Of a stretch of DNA of 64,000 nt, positions 1 to 10,800 are shown one piece after another. The notes under the pieces are model-generated. The model made no database searches. It saw only the letters and a list, made by a program, of their open reading frames with translations, and had not been told where the DNA came from. Position 1 is the first letter of the stretch; each line of letters opens with the position of its first letter. A program made the translations under genes and the position numbers. The DNA comes from RGEC01 sp964475595. Lineage in GTDB: Bacteria > Bacteroidota > Bacteroidia > NS11-12g > UBA955. Location of the stretch: assembly GCA_964475595.1 (NCBI GenBank), contig CAYYXG010000001.1:186001-250000 (forward strand). The letters are read 5' to 3'.

Positions 1-3000
1 ACATGATGCGACTTACTAATAGTGGTGGAGCCAATTGTCCGGCAAAGTCAGACACCATGCTTGTGATTGTGCCTCAGCAACCGACCACCACTGTGGTGCT
101 AGGTCCGGATGATACCGTTTGTGCGGGTCGCCATCGTTTAAATGGAAGCAGGCCGGCCCCCGGTGAGCGCGGGACATGGACCGTTTCACCTTCCTCCGGC
201 ATCACATTTTCCCCCAACAACACCAATCCCAGGGCGTATGCCGTTGGTTTGGCCGTGAATACGGTTTATACCTTTACATGGACCATCAGCGGGGCCTGCG
301 GAAATAAATCAGACCAGCAGGTTATTACCACTTCTGCAACTGCAGCGCCACCGGTACCTAGTGCGGGAAGCGACCAGTGTATTTCATCATCATCCACCCT
401 GGCAAATCTTTCAGGCAGTAGTCCGGGCACCGCAACCCCGCAATGGACAGCGCTCACCTCCGGGGCTACACTAAGCAGTTCAAACACCCAGAATACCACC
501 GCCACTATAAGCGGTGGAACCGGTGTTTACGCTTTCCGGTATCAGCTCTCAATAGCCGGATGTGATGCATTTGATGATACGGTGTTGGTGAGCATTAACC
601 ATAATGTTACCTCAGTGAATGCCGGTGCAGATCAGCAGGTATGTGGTTTATCACTGCCGACCGCCGTAACGCTTACCGCCAATATAGCCGCTCCTACAGG
701 TGCTAATTCTTTGTGGAGTCAGGTAAGCGGCCCCGGCAGTGCAACCATTGCCACGCCTTCAGCTACTTCTACTCAGCTTTCCGGACTAGGAATCGGGGTG
801 TATGAGATGATGTATTCCATTACCACAGGCACATGTACATCCGTGAGGGATACCATGAGTGTGATCATCAATGCCCCGCCAACAACTGCCAACGCAGGTT
901 CCGATCAAAGTCTCTGCGGGGGAGGCACAGGGGGCACAGGGTCAGCAGTTTTGGCTGCTAATACGCCTACTTCAGGTTCAGGAATATGGAGTCTTGCAAG
1001 CGGTCCGGGCAGTGTTACATTTTCGAGTGTAAGCAGTCCAACTGCCACCGTTTCGGGCCTGATTTATGGAAATTATTATTTGGTTTGGAACATTACCCCA
1101 TCAGGAGGTGCCGGTATTTGCAATACCAGCACCGATACCATGGTGATCAGGGTGGTGCCTGCAGCTTATGCCGGGGAGGATGCCATTTATTGTAATGTAT
1201 CTAACGTGCAACTCAGCGGCAACACAGGGACATCAGGTACCTGGAGTTTTATCAGCGGTAGTTCTACTCCTTCAATCAGCGCCAACTCTTCATTTACCGC
1301 AATAGCTTCCGGTTTGGATCATGCCACTCTTGGATCTGTGTATGTGTTCCGCTACACACTGCCGGTGATTGGAAGTTGTTCATCTACGTTTGATGAGGTG
1401 ACCATTACCAATTATAGTAAACCTTCTCAGGCAGATGCCGGTAATGATATAGAAATTTGTCACAACGCATCTTCGGCAACATTGAGTGCCGTATTACCCA
1501 CAGCGGGGGTGGGCTATTGGCAATATATTTCGGGTCCGGGCACTCCATCTGCCGGAACAGGGAATGGTACTTTTACAGATTCGGTCATTCAAAATCTGGC
1601 TGCAGGAGTACACACATTCAGATTTTATGTATATACGCACCCCACGGCGTGTCTGGTATCCACCGATGATGTGATGGTAATTCGGGAAAGGCCGGCCAAT
1701 GCAGGCAATGATACAGCGGCGTGTTCCCCTGATTCCATTTTTCTCAACGGAGGACTATCGGCGTTTAACAATACCACTTGGAGTTATATTTCAGGCCCCG
1801 GGGCCCCGGTTTTCTCGGATGTTACCAATCCTAAAAGCCGCATTAAGAGTTTGCAGCCCGGTACTTACGTGTTGAGGTATACGTTAGATGGGCCTGTTGG
1901 GTGTGCATCCAATACGGATGATGTTCAAATTACCATTGACGAAAAAATTACTGGATTACAGGCGGGAAGAGACACCTTAATATGGGTTAACAATACCTTG
2001 AATTTGGGTAGTTCTACAGCATTAAGTGGAGTAACCTATCAATGGTCTCCGGGAACTTTTCTAAATAGTACAACGGTTTCCAATCCGGTATTTACCATTG
2101 GCTACAGTCCGGGATCATACGTATATACCGTCACCGGGAGCAGAGGCGTTTGTAGGGCATCAGACCAAGTATATGTAACGGTACAGGGTTCTAAAATCAG
2201 CGGTACCATCAGGCATGATTTGGATGGCAACAGGAACAATGATGTAGATGGGGTCGGGTGGTCAAAAAGCCCTTCCATTGAAGTGTTTCTGTTGGAAAAT
2301 GGATATATCATCAAAAAAACGACGGCTGATGCAACTACAGGGGTATACTTATTCGATGATGTGAATACACAGACAGACTATTCCATATTTGTACAGGATG
2401 TTGGCTCTAATTATAACATAGGTGATCGTCCTCCAAGTGTAATAACCGGCATGGGTTACTATATTGGAATCACCGGTGAAGAGTACGGGCTCAATAACCT
2501 TGCGGGTACGGGGTTGGAAAGTGGAAAAGCCAATGGCGTTATTGCGGTAAAGTCCGGCAATGCGTTTGTAACCGATGTAGATTTTGGTGTTAATATGCTA
2601 CCGAAAGCAAATTTTGTATTCTCGAGTAATAATATTAACAAAGGTGGCACAAATACAAACGCTTCCCCCCCCTTAACCGGTTCAGACGAGGAAGATGGAC
2701 CTTTATCCGGAGCAAGTCCGTTTAGTGATACATTGGTGATACTAATGCTGCCAACTAATGCCACCTTGTATTATGACAATTTTGCCGTAGTAAAGGACCA
2801 AGCAATTCCCAATTTTGATAATAGCAAGTTGACCGTAGATCCACATTTTAATGGTAGTACCTCATTTGTATATTTTCAGTATGGGTGGAAGGATGATTTG
2901 GGCCAAAGTAGTAGCGTTTCTAGCGCGTCGTATGCGTTATTATTCTACCGAAGTATAACCGCCATTTTTAATGTTCTCGCAGATGGTGATGCCCTGCTGG

Positions 3001-4436
3001 ATGGGGTAATTGATGGTAATCCCATATTGTCGGTCACTGGTCAGCCAATAAACGCATACCTGGTGGATGAAAATACCGGGTTGGTCGCACAAAGGACTTA
3101 TGGAGTGTATCCAAATAACCCCTTAGTGTTTTATCAGTTAAATGGATACTACAATTATAGAATTCAACTTTCTACAGACGATTCTGCTGTGGGAAGTTTA
3201 CCCCCTTCCGGTTTCAATTTGCCCGCTAACTGGCAGGCAACCGGAGAACAATACGGGACAAATAATGCGGCTGGCACCGGTATTGAATCCGGGGTTCCTA
3301 ACGGAAGTATTTTACTGCAAACCGCTGAGACAGATATTACGGGAATAACGTTTGGAATAAACCACACCACGATGGCACACCGTAAAAAATATCTGGTTGA
3401 CCCCAATGCCGTTACCGGGCTTACCGGCAGGCCACGCGGGAGCTTTACCCACTGGCTGCCACTTTACCATGCAAGCGGAAATTTTGATACTGCTTTTGTA
3501 GCCACTGGAACCGGGGCCATGCCCGGTAGACTTTCCGGATATGATGTTGAAGATGGCCGCATACGCGGGCTTACCGGCAGATCTACTTCCAAGGTGGTAT
3601 TGAGAAGCCTGCCGGATACCGGCAATGCGCTGTTACAATATGAGGTGGAAGGACAAGTATATCATCTAACCCCAAATCCAACTGTGCAAGATCCGGCATA
3701 TTCACTTTGGAATTCAACCTACGGCGGCTATCAGTTGGATAATTTTAACCCTGACAATCTAAAGCTGCTGGTAAAGATGGCCTACCAGGATTCTACTTCG
3801 TTTGAATATGCCTACATAGACAACACCAATACTTTGGGTAGTTTTTCTCTGTATACCGTAGGTTATATCACGCCACTTCCAGTGAGCTTTCAAATGAAAA
3901 ATTGCACACAAACCGGCCAATCAGGCCTACTGCAATGGAGAACTTTTGGCGAGGAAGGATATCAGCATTTTAATGTCATGAGATCAATTGGATCGCAAAA
4001 CGGATTTGCAAAAATTGGGGAGGTGGCTGCGTATGGTTATTCGGTTTTACCAGTAGACTACAGCTTTAAGGATGACAACAGATTGGATGCTGAGGTTTAC
4101 TACCGAATAGACATTGTAAAGCATGATAATACAGTTTTAAAAGCCGGGTATTGCCATACCATGTCAGCACCTGATTCCGATAATACCGCATTTTGTGCCG
4201 CATATCCTAACCCTGCCAATCATTTTATCACCGTAGATTTAATGAATGATGATGATGGAATTGTGCAGATAGCGTTTAAAAATGCCATAGGGCAGGAGGT
4301 TATTCAAATGCAACATTATCATGCTAATGGAAAATCTTCGTTGAATATTGACGTATCAGGATTGATTCCGGGGTTGTATTTCTTTGAATGCCGCAAAGAG
4401 GGTGAGGTATTCCGACAGCGGATTATCAAACAGTAA
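1..4436 (+). CDS. Giant T9SS-sorted surface protein with tandem PKD/Ig-like repeats (5' end outside window)
   Basis: The frame is open from the left edge, so the N-terminus and signal peptide lie outside the window; 1477 codons are visible. The first ~700 residues are about eight repeats of 85-95 residues, each opening with a variant of AGxDxxxC and most containing W-S-x-x-S-G-P-G, which look like PKD/Ig-like folds. An SdrD_B-like segment follows (KISGTIRHDLDGN) and a related one lies near residue 1000. The last ~200 residues hold the 'LPVSF...LQWRT..E' module common before T9SS tails, then a type A sorting domain starting AYPNPANHF and ending in a basic tail. Known role of the family: secreted, surface-anchored adhesin or matrix protein. 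Its ligand cannot be inferred. Confidence 0.85.
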   Translation, partial: MMRLTNSGGANCPAKSDTMLVIVPQQPTTTVVLGPDDTVCAGRHRLNGSRPAPGERGTWTVSPSSGITFSPNNTNPRAYAVGLAVNTVYTFTWTISGACGNKSDQQVITTSATAAPPVPSAGSDQCISSSSTLANLSGSSPGTATPQWTALTSGATLSSSNTQNTTATISGGTGVYAFRYQLSIAGCDAFDDTVLVSINHNVTSVNAGADQQVCGLSLPTAVTLTANIAAPTGANSLWSQVSGPGSATIATPSATSTQLSGLGIGVYEMMYSITTGTCTSVRDTMSVIINAPPTTANAGSDQSLCGGGTGGTGSAVLAANTPTSGSGIWSLASGPGSVTFSSVSSPTATVSGLIYGNYYLVWNITPSGGAGICNTSTDTMVIRVVPAAYAGEDAIYCNVSNVQLSGNTGTSGTWSFISGSSTPSISANSSFTAIASGLDHATLGSVYVFRYTLPVIGSCSSTFDEVTITNYSKPSQADAGNDIEICHNASSATLSAVLPTAGVGYWQYISGPGTPSAGTGNGTFTDSVIQNLAAGVHTFRFYVYTHPTACLVSTDDVMVIRERPANAGNDTAACSPDSIFLNGGLSAFNNTTWSYISGPGAPVFSDVTNPKSRIKSLQPGTYVLRYTLDGPVGCASNTDDVQITIDEKITGLQAGRDTLIWVNNTLNLGSSTALSGVTYQWSPGTFLNSTTVSNPVFTIGYSPGSYVYTVTGSRGVCRASDQVYVTVQGSKISGTIRHDLDGNRNNDVDGVGWSKSPSIEVFLLENGYIIKKTTADATTGVYLFDDVNTQTDYSIFVQDVGSNYNIGDRPPSVITGMGYYIGITGEEYGLNNLAGTGLESGKANGVIAVKSGNAFVTDVDFGVNMLPKANFVFSSNNINKGGTNTNASPPLTGSDEEDGPLSGASPFSDTLVILMLPTNATLYYDNFAVVKDQAIPNFDNSKLTVDPHFNGSTSFVYFQYGWKDDLGQSSSVSSASYALLFYRSITAIFNVLADGDALLDGVIDGNPILSVTGQPINAYLVDENTGLVAQRTYGVYPNNPLVFYQLNGYYNYRIQLSTDDSAVGSLPPSGFNLPANWQATGEQYGTNNAAGTGIESGVPNGSILLQTAETDITGITFGINHTTMAHRKKYLVDPNAVTGLTGRPRGSFTHWLPLYHASGNFDTAFVATGTGAMPGRLSGYDVEDGRIRGLTGRSTSKVVLRSLPDTGNALLQYEVEGQVYHLTPNPTVQDPAYSLWNSTYGGYQLDNFNPDNLKLLVKMAYQDSTSFEYAYIDNTNTLGSFSLYTVGYITPLPVSFQMKNCTQTGQSGLLQWRTFGEEGYQHFNVMRSIGSQNGFAKIGEVAAYGYSVLPVDYSFKDDNRLDAEVYYRIDIVKHDNTVLKAGYCHTMSAPDSDNTAFCAAYPNPANHFITVDLMNDDDGIVQIAFKNAIGQEVIQMQHYHANGKSSLNIDVSGLIPGLYFFECRKEGEVFRQRIIKQ

Positions 4437-4454
4437 TAGAGGGATGGAGTTATA

Positions 4455-5402
4455 TTAAAATTTATAAAGAAACCCGAGACCCAGCACCCATGAATTTTGC
4501 CAGGCATTTTCACCGGGTCTGGAGAGGTCTTTATCAAAGATACTAATCAGGGTGTAGTTAAAATTAAGGTATCGTGTGAGTTTAATGGTTAGGCCAGCAT
4601 CAATTCGGCTGTCTACCGGACTGGGGTTGCGTTTGAAATTGTACGGAATAAATGCGAGGTAATTCGTTCGGATGAGAATTTGTTTATTAAAATTAAATTC
4701 ACGGTTGAAACCGGTTTGAATCTGGAAGCCCTGCTCACTGCGAATGTATTGCCCTTTGTTTACACCGGCAATGGTGCTTTGGTTGCGCTTTTCATACAAA
4801 GATTGGTTGAGCATGAAAGTTTGTTTGAGTGAAAAGAGCGCCAATCGTCCATAAAATCTTTCCGAAGGTTTTGCCTCAAATCCAATGGCCGACATCAATG
4901 AACCCTGGCTTAAAAAACTACTGACCAGACTTTTGACTTCTTTCCCGTTGGCATCCCGTGAGTAGTTATATCCGGGCAGAAGCTGTGTTTGCAGGTTTAA
5001 ACCTCCAAAGCCACTGAGCCAGGTTGCTTTGTCAAAAGATACACCGTACTTACTATCAATAAATACGTTGTCCATATTTTTTCGGGTGCTTCTAAACTTG
5101 TTCCCCAAATTATCGGTCATAGTGCTGGAAATAGCTCCGGCGTTGATTTTTAGGATATTGTCCCAGGCTTGTCTTTTATATTTGAGATTGTAAAAAGCCC
5201 GAATATAGAAGTTGCCGCTGAGGTTGTTGGCTGCACCTCCGCTCCAATTAGGGCTAGTACCCGAGAGGGCCGTGGTAGCGCCAAGTTCGGCTCCCCATTT
5301 GATGATTTTTGTAGAATCAAAACCCTGGGTAGAATCGGGGCTGGCATAAGCGAGTTTCGCCTTTAGTAATGTGCAGAATATGATTATCAGGGCATACCGC
5401 AT
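4455..5402 (-). CDS. DUF3078 family outer-membrane-associated protein
   Basis: 315 residues with an N-terminal signal peptide (hydrophobic residues 3-20, likely cut after the AYA at 18-20). The rest alternates aromatic and polar residues in beta-strand style (NLSGNFYIRAFYNLKYKR, WVLGLGFLYKF at the C-terminus), as expected of a small outer-membrane beta-barrel. The W-G-A-E-L-G-A and N-W-S-G-G-A motifs match the DUF3078 family of Bacteroidota, whose function is unknown. It lies 19 bases downstream of mscL on the same strand, so cotranscription is likely. No substrate can be assigned. Confidence 0.75.
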   Translation of the reverse strand: MRYALIIIFCTLLKAKLAYASPDSTQGFDSTKIIKWGAELGATTALSGTSPNWSGGAANNLSGNFYIRAFYNLKYKRQAWDNILKINAGAISSTMTDNLGNKFRSTRKNMDNVFIDSKYGVSFDKATWLSGFGGLNLQTQLLPGYNYSRDANGKEVKSLVSSFLSQGSLMSAIGFEAKPSERFYGRLALFSLKQTFMLNQSLYEKRNQSTIAGVNKGQYIRSEQGFQIQTGFNREFNFNKQILIRTNYLAFIPYNFKRNPSPVDSRIDAGLTIKLTRYLNFNYTLISIFDKDLSRPGENAWQNSWVLGLGFLYKF

Positions 5403-5421
5403 TGGGAGGGGTATACTGGAA

Positions 5422-5724
5422 TTATGGTTTTTCTTTGGTGATCACCTCTTTGGTTCTGTTGATGGCTTTGACAATGATGAACAGAACCATGGAAATGATG
5501 ATGAAATTGAGCGTGGAAGCGATGAGTTTGCCGTAAGTAAAAGGCCCAGCTGCCAGGGACTCTATCTTTTTGAACCCTCCGATAAAGGCTATGATAGGCA
5601 TGATGATGTCATTAACTATACTATCCACGATTTTTTGGAAAGCACCGCCAATCAACACCGCAACTGCCAAATCTATGACATTGCCTTTTTTGATAAATTC
5701 TCTGAACTCAGCAATAAACCCCAT
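5422..5724 (-). CDS. mscL: Large-conductance mechanosensitive channel MscL (short form)
   Basis: MscL forms a homopentameric inner-membrane channel that opens under membrane tension to release solutes on osmotic downshock. The signature is clear: an amphipathic N-terminus (FIAEFREFIKKGNVIDLAV), pore helix TM1 with the G-rich stretch AVLIGGAF, the DIIMPIIAF exit of TM1, and TM2 at about residues 65-90 (NFIIISMVLFIIVKAINR). At 100 residues it is well below the usual ~130-140. The periplasmic loop is reduced and the C-terminal cytoplasmic helix is largely absent, ending just after TM2. The stop codon is clean and no frameshift is visible. Upstream gene is sucC, 48 bases away. Confidence 0.93.
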   Translation of the reverse strand: MGFIAEFREFIKKGNVIDLAVAVLIGGAFQKIVDSIVNDIIMPIIAFIGGFKKIESLAAGPFTYGKLIASTLNFIIISMVLFIIVKAINRTKEVITKEKP

Positions 5725-5772
5725 ACAAATTGGTGCTGCAAATTAATACAGCGGAATTGATTATTGCGTTTA

Positions 5773-7002
5773 TTAAGCTGCAGAAGTATTTTCTGTCAGT
5801 ACCTTTTTAACCAGATCGGCGGCCTCTTTAAGCACAATCGCGCTGAAAACCTTAAGTCCGCTTTCATCAATGATCCGTTTGGCTTCCTCAGCATTGGTGC
5901 CCTGCAGACGCACAATGATGGGAATCTTGACGTCCCCAATTTTCTTGTATGCTTCAACCACACCATTGGCAACGCGGTCACAGCGAACGATGCCACCAAA
6001 AATATTGATGAGTATGGCTTTTACATTGGGATCACTCATGATGATGCGGAAGCCGGCTTCCACAGTTTCTGCATTGGCGGTTCCCCCAACATCCAAAAAG
6101 TTGGCAGGTTCTCCGCCGCTGAGTTTGATGATATCCATGGTGGCCATGGCCAGCCCTGCACCGTTCACCATACAGCCCACATTTCCGTCGAGCTTCACAA
6201 AGTTGAGGTTGTATTTACCGGCTTCAACTTCGGTGGGGTCTTCTTCGGCTATGTCGCGCAATGCGGCGAAAGCAGGGTGGCGGTATAGTGCATTATCATC
6301 CAGATTTACTTTGGCGTCTACGGCAATGATGCGGTCATCGCTGGTTTTGAGCACGGGATTGATTTCAAACATGGCGCTGTCTGTTTCTTCGTATGCTTTG
6401 TAGAGTGCTGATACAAAGGCAACCATTTCCTTGAAAGCTTTTCCTTCAAGTCCGAGTTTAAATGCAATTTTGCGGGCCTGAAATGCTTGAAATCCTACGG
6501 CAGGATCGATCCATTCCTTATGAATTTTTTCGGGATGTTGCTCGGCTACCTCTTCGATGTCCATACCACCTTCTGTCGTGTAAATAATCACATTTCTTTT
6601 GGTTTGTCTGTCAAGAAGCACGCTCATGTAGTATTCCTTGGGTTCTGAAGGGCCGGGATAGAATACGTCCTGAGCCACCAGTACTTTATTCACTACTTTT
6701 CCGGCTGCCCCTGTCTGAATGGTAACCAGCGTGCCGCCAAGGAGGTTTTTGGTTATTTCTGCGGCTTGTTCGGGTGATTTTGCAATCTGCACACCCCTGT
6801 GTTCGGTGCCTGCTATTTTGCCTTTACCGCGGCCACCTGCATGAATCTGAGCTTTGATTACGCACCAGTCGCTGTTGAACTCTTCTTTAACCTTACGTGC
6901 AGCTTCCATGGCCTGCTCCGGTGTTTCGGCAACAAAACCGCCCTGTATGGCTACACCATAACTTTTCAGTATTTCTTTGGCTTGATACTCGTGTATATTC
7001 AT
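5773..7002 (-). CDS. sucC: Succinate-CoA ligase (ADP-forming) beta subunit
   Basis: 409 residues, near the family length of ~390-400. The N-terminus MNIHEYQAKEILKSYGV is the classic SucC start. An ATP-grasp domain follows (QIHAGGRGKGKIAG; FEINPV around residue 210), and the C-terminal CoA-ligase domain contains GNVGCMVNGAGLAMATMD, FLDVGGTA and ILINIFGGIVRCD. The enzyme converts succinyl-CoA to succinate in the TCA cycle with substrate-level phosphorylation, in the cytoplasm, as a heteromer with SucD. The alpha subunit gene is not next to it here, so the pair is split. The upstream region has a near-consensus -7 box, TAATTTCG, 16 bases before the ATG. Confidence 0.96.
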   Translation of the reverse strand: MNIHEYQAKEILKSYGVAIQGGFVAETPEQAMEAARKVKEEFNSDWCVIKAQIHAGGRGKGKIAGTEHRGVQIAKSPEQAAEITKNLLGGTLVTIQTGAAGKVVNKVLVAQDVFYPGPSEPKEYYMSVLLDRQTKRNVIIYTTEGGMDIEEVAEQHPEKIHKEWIDPAVGFQAFQARKIAFKLGLEGKAFKEMVAFVSALYKAYEETDSAMFEINPVLKTSDDRIIAVDAKVNLDDNALYRHPAFAALRDIAEEDPTEVEAGKYNLNFVKLDGNVGCMVNGAGLAMATMDIIKLSGGEPANFLDVGGTANAETVEAGFRIIMSDPNVKAILINIFGGIVRCDRVANGVVEAYKKIGDVKIPIIVRLQGTNAEEAKRIIDESGLKVFSAIVLKEAADLVKKVLTENTSAA

Positions 7003-7089
7003 GCTTGTTTTACGGGTTGCGAAATTAACTAATTTATGTCGTCTTACCTGATTTTTATGATAAGTTATCTCAAAAATGAAAATTTGCCG

Positions 7090-7097
7090 TAGGTTTG
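7090..7097 (+). promoter_or_regulatory. -7 promoter box TAGGTTTG directly before the LolD-like gene
   Basis: Exact match to the Bacteroidota -7 element TAnnTTTG. It ends 4 bases before the GTG start at 7102, so the transcript would begin at or next to the start codon (leaderless). No -33 TTG at normal spacing is visible. Confidence 0.4.
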
Positions 7098-7101
7098 AAG
7101 T

Positions 7102-7776
7102 GTGATAGAGCCATCAGCCCTAATTGTTGCCGCGAATGTGAAGAAGCGTTACGGAAAGCTTGAAGTGTTGAAGGGCATCGATCTTGCTGTTCAGTCATCG
7201 GAAATTGTTTGTATTACCGGTGAAAGCGGCGCCGGTAAAAGCACTTTGCTCCATATTTTGGGCACCTTGGATACGCCTGATGAAGGGGATGTTTTTATCA
7301 AAAATGAACGCATCAATGGAATGGACAGACGCAAATTGTCCAAATTCCGAAACCAAAATCTGGGTTTTGTTTTTCAGTTCCATCAGTTATTGCCTGAATT
7401 TTCTGCGTTAGAAAATGCCTGTATGCCGGCATGGATAGCCGGATTGAATAAAAAGGAAGCTACTGAAAAGGCTACGCCATTGTTTGAATTACTGGGTATT
7501 GCCGACCGAATGCATCATAATCCTTCTGAACTCAGTGGAGGAGAACAGCAGCGAGTATCGGTAGTTCGGGCACTCATCAATAATCCCGCGGTGGTTTTTG
7601 CCGATGAACCGAGTGGCAATCTGGATAGTAAAAATGCCCGTTCACTTCACGATTATTTTTTGAAGTTAAGGGCGGAACTCGGCCAAACTTTTGTTATTGT
7701 TACCCATAATCCTGAACTGGCAGGGATGGCCGACCGTCATTTGCACATGAAAGATGGGCAGTTTTTGCAGGATTGA
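7102..7776 (+). CDS. ABC transporter ATP-binding protein, LolD/MacB-type
   Basis: 224 residues, the usual size for LolD-type ATPases. Walker A is GESGAGKST (residues 40-48), the Q-loop region is VFQFHQLLPEFSALEN, the ABC signature LSGGEQQRV (144-152), Walker B VVFADEPSGNLD (164-175), and the switch His lies in VTHNPELA. These features fit the family that powers LolCDE lipoprotein release or MacB/FtsE-like export. No permease gene is adjacent, so the partner must be encoded elsewhere and the substrate is uncertain. The start is GTG; an upstream in-frame ATG is not available. Its 3' end faces the histidine kinase gene. Confidence 0.88.
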   Translation: MIEPSALIVAANVKKRYGKLEVLKGIDLAVQSSEIVCITGESGAGKSTLLHILGTLDTPDEGDVFIKNERINGMDRRKLSKFRNQNLGFVFQFHQLLPEFSALENACMPAWIAGLNKKEATEKATPLFELLGIADRMHHNPSELSGGEQQRVSVVRALINNPAVVFADEPSGNLDSKNARSLHDYFLKLRAELGQTFVIVTHNPELAGMADRHLHMKDGQFLQD

Positions 7777-7806
7777 ATATGGTGAATCCTCTGAGTTTAT
7801 TTTTTG

Positions 7807-10800
7807 TTAACCTGCCATTTCTGTTAAGGGCAAGTCAGGGAAAATAATGGTGACAGTGGTTCCTTTCAGTGGGGTAGAAGCAACCTTCATGTCCCCTTTG
7901 ATGATATCCAGCATTTTAAATATCAGCGAGTAGCCAATCCCGTAGCTCTGCAACTCACTGCTGTCTTTGTGATTTACCTGTAAGGTACGGTTCTGAATTT
8001 TTTCTAGTACATCCGGTTGCATGCCATTACCGGTGTCTTTCACCTGGATATAATGCAGGTTTTCCTTTTTATGGTATTGTATGGTGATGGTCCCGTTTTT
8101 GGTAAATCGGTTGGCATTGCTAATCAAATTGGTTAAAATAATATTCAGGGCATTTTGGGCGGTGGTTGCAGTGGCTTTGAGTGGGACTTTGGCAATCAAT
8201 TCGTTGTTGTTGATTTGCAATCCTATTTTCACAAAGTTATGCAAATCTGAAACCATGCTGTGGAGGGAGATTTTGGATTGTACCGATGTGAAAGACGCAC
8301 CGCTGGACCGCTCATTTAATATATTCGAACATAGAATTTCCAGCCTTTTGGTGGAATTGATAATCAGTTCGAGGTGATTTAGTATGTCAATTTTTTTAAG
8401 TTTTTTTTGATATTCATGCACTTTATCACCCACTACGTTGATGTATTTAATGGGGGCGAATATGTCGTGATTGATGACGCTGATATAGATGCCATTGATT
8501 TTATTTAGTTGCGTTAATTCCGCTACTTTATCCATTAACTGTTCATTAATTTGGGTTATTTCATGGGTTTTTTCTTGAATGATTTGCACAAGTTTTCTGT
8601 TTTTTATTTCAGCATTTCTTGTTCTTAACCATGAGATTAAACCAATGATAATCATTATGGAAACAATAAATATCAACAAGTATAAAGTTTGAAAATACCA
8701 TGGTTTTTCTTTCTCAATATCGATGGTCAGTACCACAGTTTCTTTCCCATAATCATCGATGTATAGAAATTCTAATTTGTGATAGCCGGCTGCTTCCACC
8801 AATATATTCACCCTGCTAAGCTCGTTGTAGGGTATGAAGGCCATGGTATCGTCTATTCTGTAATATAGGTTCAGACTTTTTGGATTGCCCCAGTGTATGG
8901 TTTGTATTTTGAATTTAATTTCATTGATTTTACTGCTTAATTTTAGTTTTCCATTATTGATTTTCAATATTTTGCCAAATCCGGTAACTCTTTTAATGGT
9001 AATATTTTGTCCTGATTTTCTGTAGGGAAAATCCCATAAAGGTCTAAACTGAATAATCCCCATCAAGCTGGGAATACTGAATAGCGTGTCACCAAAATTC
9101 AAGTAGGCAGGGTAAGCGCCTCCATTCATTTCATCCGTAGGAAGTCCATCGTTATAATCGAAGTATTGTGGCTGAGGTAAAAAATCTCCTCCATCAATCA
9201 CTTTCTCCAAGCTGTTGGCCGGGAAACGCAATAGTCCGTCGTTGGTAGATGCCCAAATGAAATTGTTTTTATCTTTCACCAGAAAATGGGTCCTTTGTAG
9301 TGAACCATAATGGTCTGACTTTATTTTTTTAATCGTTTGATTTACAGTGTCAATCAAAAATAAACCTTCTCCATACGAGGTCACGATTATATGGTTTTTA
9401 TGGCGATAAAACGACCTAAAGCAGGTTGATTTCTTTATATGATCAATATCATTATTGACAGGGTTATAAATTAGTAATCCCCCGCAATATGCAAGCCATA
9501 TTTTATTATTGATTATAAAACTTTGATTAATTAATCCATATCCAATAGGGGTAGGTATTTTTTGAATGATGGTATCTTTTTGCTGGTTATACAGGGAAAT
9601 GCCATAGGTGTTTAGGATGTAGGTAGTATCTTTATATTTTATGTAACTTTGATTTTGACCCTTAATTAAAATGTTTTTACCTACTCTTCTGGGAATTAGG
9701 GTGTTCAAATCCAAGGTGTAATAGTATTTATCGGTGTGACCTAATATGGTATTCTTGTCTAAATAATGATATGAATATGATAGATTTTTATCCTTGAAAA
9801 AGTCCCTGAAAATTGCTGGCGTATTGCTGAATTGATTGGGGTAATCGGCAATGAATTGTCCGTTTTTTAGAGGGATTTGTAAATAATATTGATAGAAATC
9901 AAAGTTGTTTTTGGGTAATTTGTGTTGGTAGATTGAAAACTTGGATTTGCTGTAAATCAGTAATCCATTGGCAAAGGTGCCAATGAACAATTTATCCAGT
10001 TTTTTATTAAAAATGGCATAAAATATGGCAATATCTGTGGGAATTTCTTCTGTTATGAGCTTCCATTGATACTGCTTTGAACCGGCGTTTTTAATTAAGA
10101 TCCAGGCCTTGTTTGCATGAATTAAAACAGGGGTCTTGCTGTTGTCCGTAAACCATTTTGCAGCCGGGATTTCAGCTGTGGTTATGGGCAATGTAACCGG
10201 GTTTATGTTTTTTTGATTTATGCATATTAATTCATTGGAATTGGCTTTTAAAATCCAATAATTATTTTGATAAAAAATATCTTTAATTATATTTTTTTCT
10301 GAATGAATTAAATTATATCGATGATTTTCATATCTATAAATATTGGTATTTCTTCGAATGATAATGACCTTTTCCGGAAATATATTAAAAGCACTTGCAT
10401 CATTCAGCGAATCCTTAATTTGGCTCCATAGGGTGTTTCCGAATGTGAAATTGATGGAGAATAAATAACTGTGAAAATCGGGGAAATTGGATGCTGAAAA
10501 GTCCTGCTTTTCGAGAAAGGTGTCTTGAATGACCTGATAGGTTTTTCTATTGGCACAATTGATGAATATTTCATTATTTTCATTTTGAAATATTTTTGCA
10601 ATTCTTTCCGGAATTTTGGTGGGATAGGGGGTGATTTGTGAGCCGTCAAACTCAAAAAGCCCATTGGGTGTGGCTATCCACAATTTTCCCGTTTTATCCA
10701 ACAACAAATCTGAGATAATATTCTCTGATAGTTGGTTGTTTTGCTTGTTGAAAAATCGGGGGTAATAGTCAGATTTAGATTGTCCGAAAATATCGGAGCA

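Noticed and set aside
5371..5760. Plus-strand open frame of 129 codons over mscL
   Set aside because: It is the antisense shadow of mscL; its translation has no family features, whereas MscL is unmistakable on the other strand.
5764..6403. Two long plus-strand open frames opposite sucC
   Set aside because: Antisense shadows of a highly conserved gene; composition is not protein-like.
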